From Pseudomonadota bacterium (GTDB lineage Bacteria; Pseudomonadota; Alphaproteobacteria; Rhodospirillales; Casp-alpha2): DNA of 9,682 nt. The translations under genes were made by a program, and so were the position numbers. Each line of letters begins with the position of its first letter. The stretch's first letter is position 1. Positions 7,676 to 9,682 of this stretch are shown piece by piece. Below the pieces are notes generated by a model. It saw only the letters and a program-made list of their open reading frames with translations, searched no databases and had not been told where the DNA came from. Where the stretch lies: the NCBI GenBank assembly GCA_027620395.1, contig JAQBZY010000028.1:1-9682 (forward strand). Direction: 5' to 3'.

Positions 7676-7735
7676 AGTGGCCAAGCTTGGCTTACGCCGA
7701 GTGACATCCAATGTCGGATTGAACGCGCCTTTTTG

Positions 7736-8998
7736 TCAAAATTTGATCATTTGATCAAGGACAAGGCCCGCCGCCCGGCTGCCGGACCGGATCGCACCCT
7801 CAATCGTTGCCGGCAGGCCGGTGCCGGTCCAGTCCCCGGCCAACGCCAGATTCCCATGCCCAGCCGCCCCTGGCGCCGGTCTGAGCGCCGCCTGACCCGG
7901 GGTCGCGGCAAAGGTGGCGCGCTTTTCCTTGACGATCCGGCAAAGCGGAAAGCCAGAGTCCGGCTCAAATCCCAGCACCGGCGCGATTTCCCGCCAAATC
8001 TGGCGCCCAAGCGCATCGGCGTCGTCGTCGATCACCGCATTGGCGGCGCTGACCGTCACCGAGGCAACCGCGCCCCTTAGAAACAGCCATTCCGATAGGC
8101 CGCCGACAAAGCCGGTAATCGGCGCCGCTTTCGGTTCCGATGGCAGCCGGAAATGGGCGTTGAGGATGGCGCGGAACTCGGTCGGCACCGGCACACCGGG
8201 GAGCAATTGACCTGCCGCCAATGGCGGTACCGCGATGATGACGGCAGCTGCGGCGTCGATCTCGATGGTCCTGGAATCGACCTGCAAAGCCGTGACCCGG
8301 CCAGCGTCTATCCGCACCTCCCGCACCCGGGCTCCCATTTGGGTGGTGCCGCCCCGACGACGGAGATAATCGAGCGCCGGATCGACGAAGCTGGCACCCA
8401 AGCCGTTTTTGGCCAGCAGCGGCCGGCAAGCGTCGCCGCCTTGCAGCAATGTCTCTTGAACCACCGGCCAAAGCAGGCTGGCGTCCGCGGCCTCCGGTTC
8501 CGTGTTGAGGACCGCGCGGGCGAACGGCGACCAGAAGCGCCGATAAAGCGATCCGGTGTCACCGAGAACCTCGGCCACGGTTCGCCCGGCGCAATTGCGA
8601 AGCCGGAACAGGCTCAGATAGTCACCAAGCGAGGTTTCCGGAACCCGCCGATGTTTGGAAAACAGCCACAACGGCAACCGCCCGGGGCCGATATCGAGGC
8701 ACCAGGCCTCGCCGGTCGCCAGATCCTTGAACGGAAATATCGGCGGCGGCATGTCGACGCTGGCCGAAGAGCCGATCCGCGCCAGATAGCTTCGGGCGGC
8801 GTGATTGCCGCTGAGCACCAGATGATTTCCGTTGTCGATGCGAATTCCGAGTTGCGGGTCGTCGTAGGATCGGCAACGCCCACCGGCGTGCGGCGCGGAT
8901 TCGTAAAGCGTGACGGCGATCCCCTTCTCAGCCAACGCCGTCGCCGCCGAAAGCCCGGCCATGCCGGCGCCGACGACATGGACCCGCCGCTCGCTCAT
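7736..8998 (-). CDS. hpnE: Hydroxysqualene dehydroxylase HpnE (FAD-dependent)
   Basis: 420 residues. It reductively removes the hydroxyl of hydroxysqualene to make squalene, with FAD. The N-terminal dinucleotide motif VHVVGAGMAGLSA has Gly10, Gly12 and Gly15, followed by the adenosine-ribose acid Glu33 (LYESAPHAGGRCRS). The C-terminal FAD segment is ALAGDWTGTGLPATIEGAIR, with GDWTG at about 388-392, typical of the phytoene-desaturase-like amine oxidase family. The FAFARAV-like and LFSKHRRVP segments are as in HpnE proteins. The frame is open upstream to a TTG at 9076, but ATG 8998 is chosen because it forms an ATGA overlap with the hpnD stop and starts right at the conserved N-terminus. Translation is thus coupled to hpnD. 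The gap to shc is 60 bases (24 if TTG 7711 is used). Confidence 0.95.
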   Translation of the reverse strand: MSERRVHVVGAGMAGLSAATALAEKGIAVTLYESAPHAGGRCRSYDDPQLGIRIDNGNHLVLSGNHAARSYLARIGSSASVDMPPPIFPFKDLATGEAWCLDIGPGRLPLWLFSKHRRVPETSLGDYLSLFRLRNCAGRTVAEVLGDTGSLYRRFWSPFARAVLNTEPEAADASLLWPVVQETLLQGGDACRPLLAKNGLGASFVDPALDYLRRRGGTTQMGARVREVRIDAGRVTALQVDSRTIEIDAAAAVIIAVPPLAAGQLLPGVPVPTEFRAILNAHFRLPSEPKAAPITGFVGGLSEWLFLRGAVASVTVSAANAVIDDDADALGRQIWREIAPVLGFEPDSGFPLCRIVKEKRATFAATPGQAALRPAPGAAGHGNLALAGDWTGTGLPATIEGAIRSGSRAAGLVLDQMIKF

Positions 8999-9682
8999 GG
9001 CGCCCATCCGTGCTTGAGCGCGATCCAGAGCTTGCCGAATTTCGAGGGCCCGACACCACGGTCGAGGTCGCGCCAACCACGCGCCCGCAACCGTGTCAGG
9101 ACGTCACTGTAAACCGCCGCCATCATCACAGCCGGGCGGACGGCGGCAGCATCGGCCGCGGCCATCAGGGCCCGGGATTCCTCGAAATGCGTCGCCGCCC
9201 TCTCGGCCAGTGCTTGGCAAACCTTTGCCGTGCCGGGGTCCTGGGCAATCGCCAGGGCTTCTTTGGAGACGACCCCGGCCTCGGTCAGAAGATCCGCCGG
9301 CAGATAGACCCGGTCGAGCCCAGCGTCCTCGGCTACATCGCGGAGAATATTGGTCAGTTGCAAGGCAAGGCCTAGCGACCGCGCCAGATCGATACCCTCG
9401 GTCTGGCCCAAGCCGAAGGCCCGGACACAAAGCCGGCCGACAGCCGATGCGACCCTGTCGCAATAGAGAAAGAGTTCATCCAGATCGGCGATCCGAATCC
9501 GCGCCGCCGCATCCATCTGCATGCCATCGATGACGGCAAGAAAATCCTGCTGCTGGAGACCGTATCTCGCCACCGGCTGGACCAGCGCTTGGCTCACCGG
9601 ATGGGCCGGCCGGGCGGCGAACAACTGGCCGATCTCGCTCCGCCAAATGGCGAGACAGCGCATTTTTTCATCGGGCGGCGCC
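8995..9682 (-). CDS. hpnD: Hydroxysqualene synthase HpnD, 5' end beyond the window
   Basis: 228 residues are visible of an expected roughly 280, and the N-terminal part lies beyond the right edge. This squalene/phytoene synthase family enzyme turns presqualene diphosphate, made by HpnC, into hydroxysqualene. The visible reading begins APPDEKMRCLAIWRSEI, which is the region after the first aspartate-rich motif. The LYCDRVASAVGRLCVRAFG segment and the second aspartate-rich motif NILRDVAEDAGLDRVYLP (DVAED at about 9325-9339) are seen. The first motif (DDIVDE-type) is not in the window. Two segments, YGLQQQDFLAVIDGMQMDA and GPSKFGKLWIALKHG, favour HpnD over HpnC, as does the place next to hpnE. 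The stop TGA overlaps the hpnE ATG by four bases. hpnC is expected just upstream. Confidence 0.92.
   Translation of the reverse strand, partial: APPDEKMRCLAIWRSEIGQLFAARPAHPVSQALVQPVARYGLQQQDFLAVIDGMQMDAAARIRIADLDELFLYCDRVASAVGRLCVRAFGLGQTEGIDLARSLGLALQLTNILRDVAEDAGLDRVYLPADLLTEAGVVSKEALAIAQDPGTAKVCQALAERAATHFEESRALMAAADAAAVRPAVMMAAVYSDVLTRLRARGWRDLDRGVGPSKFGKLWIALKHGWAP

Noticed and set aside
8153..9112. Plus-strand open frame (319 codons) antisense to hpnE
   Set aside because: It is a shadow of the hpnE codon structure, with no recognisable motif and no ribosome site looked for or needed.

Overview
The window is most of a hopanoid biosynthesis locus. The organism is a high-GC Gram-negative bacterium, probably an alphaproteobacterium of the Rhodospirillales type. 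I infer this from protein character and codon use, not from any marker gene. No RNA gene, insertion sequence, CRISPR array or phage gene was seen. Coding is dense, and the only gene-free gaps are about 182 bases (2750-2931), about 106 bases (1636-1741) and several of 60 bases or less.

The layout has three blocks. (1) Right side, minus strand, from the right edge leftwards: hpnD (5' end beyond the window), hpnE, shc/hpnF and hpnG. They are packed like an operon, with an ATGA overlap between hpnD and hpnE. (2) Centre, plus strand: ispH and hpnH, 7 bases apart. The 3' end of hpnH overlaps the 3' end of the oppositely transcribed hpnG by 54 bases. (3) Left side, minus strand: hpnA, then a small exported protein with a molybdopterin-oxidoreductase-like fold, then a membrane histidine kinase cut by the left edge.

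The genes give a nearly complete route. IspH makes IPP and DMAPP in the last step of the MEP pathway. HpnD (with HpnC, not seen) makes hydroxysqualene and HpnE reduces it to squalene. Shc cyclises squalene to hopene and hopanol. HpnH adds 5'-deoxyadenosine to hopene to give adenosylhopane, and HpnG removes adenine to start the ribosylhopane/bacteriohopanetetrol branch. HpnA is a hopanoid-associated SDR protein without an established reaction. hpnC and hpnB are absent from the window; hpnC is expected just past the right edge.

The hopanoid genes themselves are textbook. The less explained parts are the cysteine-free molybdopterin-fold protein paired with a histidine kinase, the tail-to-tail overlap of the genes for consecutive enzymes HpnH and HpnG, a perfect 16-base palindrome between hpnA and ispH, and a cysteine-rich C-terminal region in HpnH. 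I see no convincing evidence for an entirely new system.
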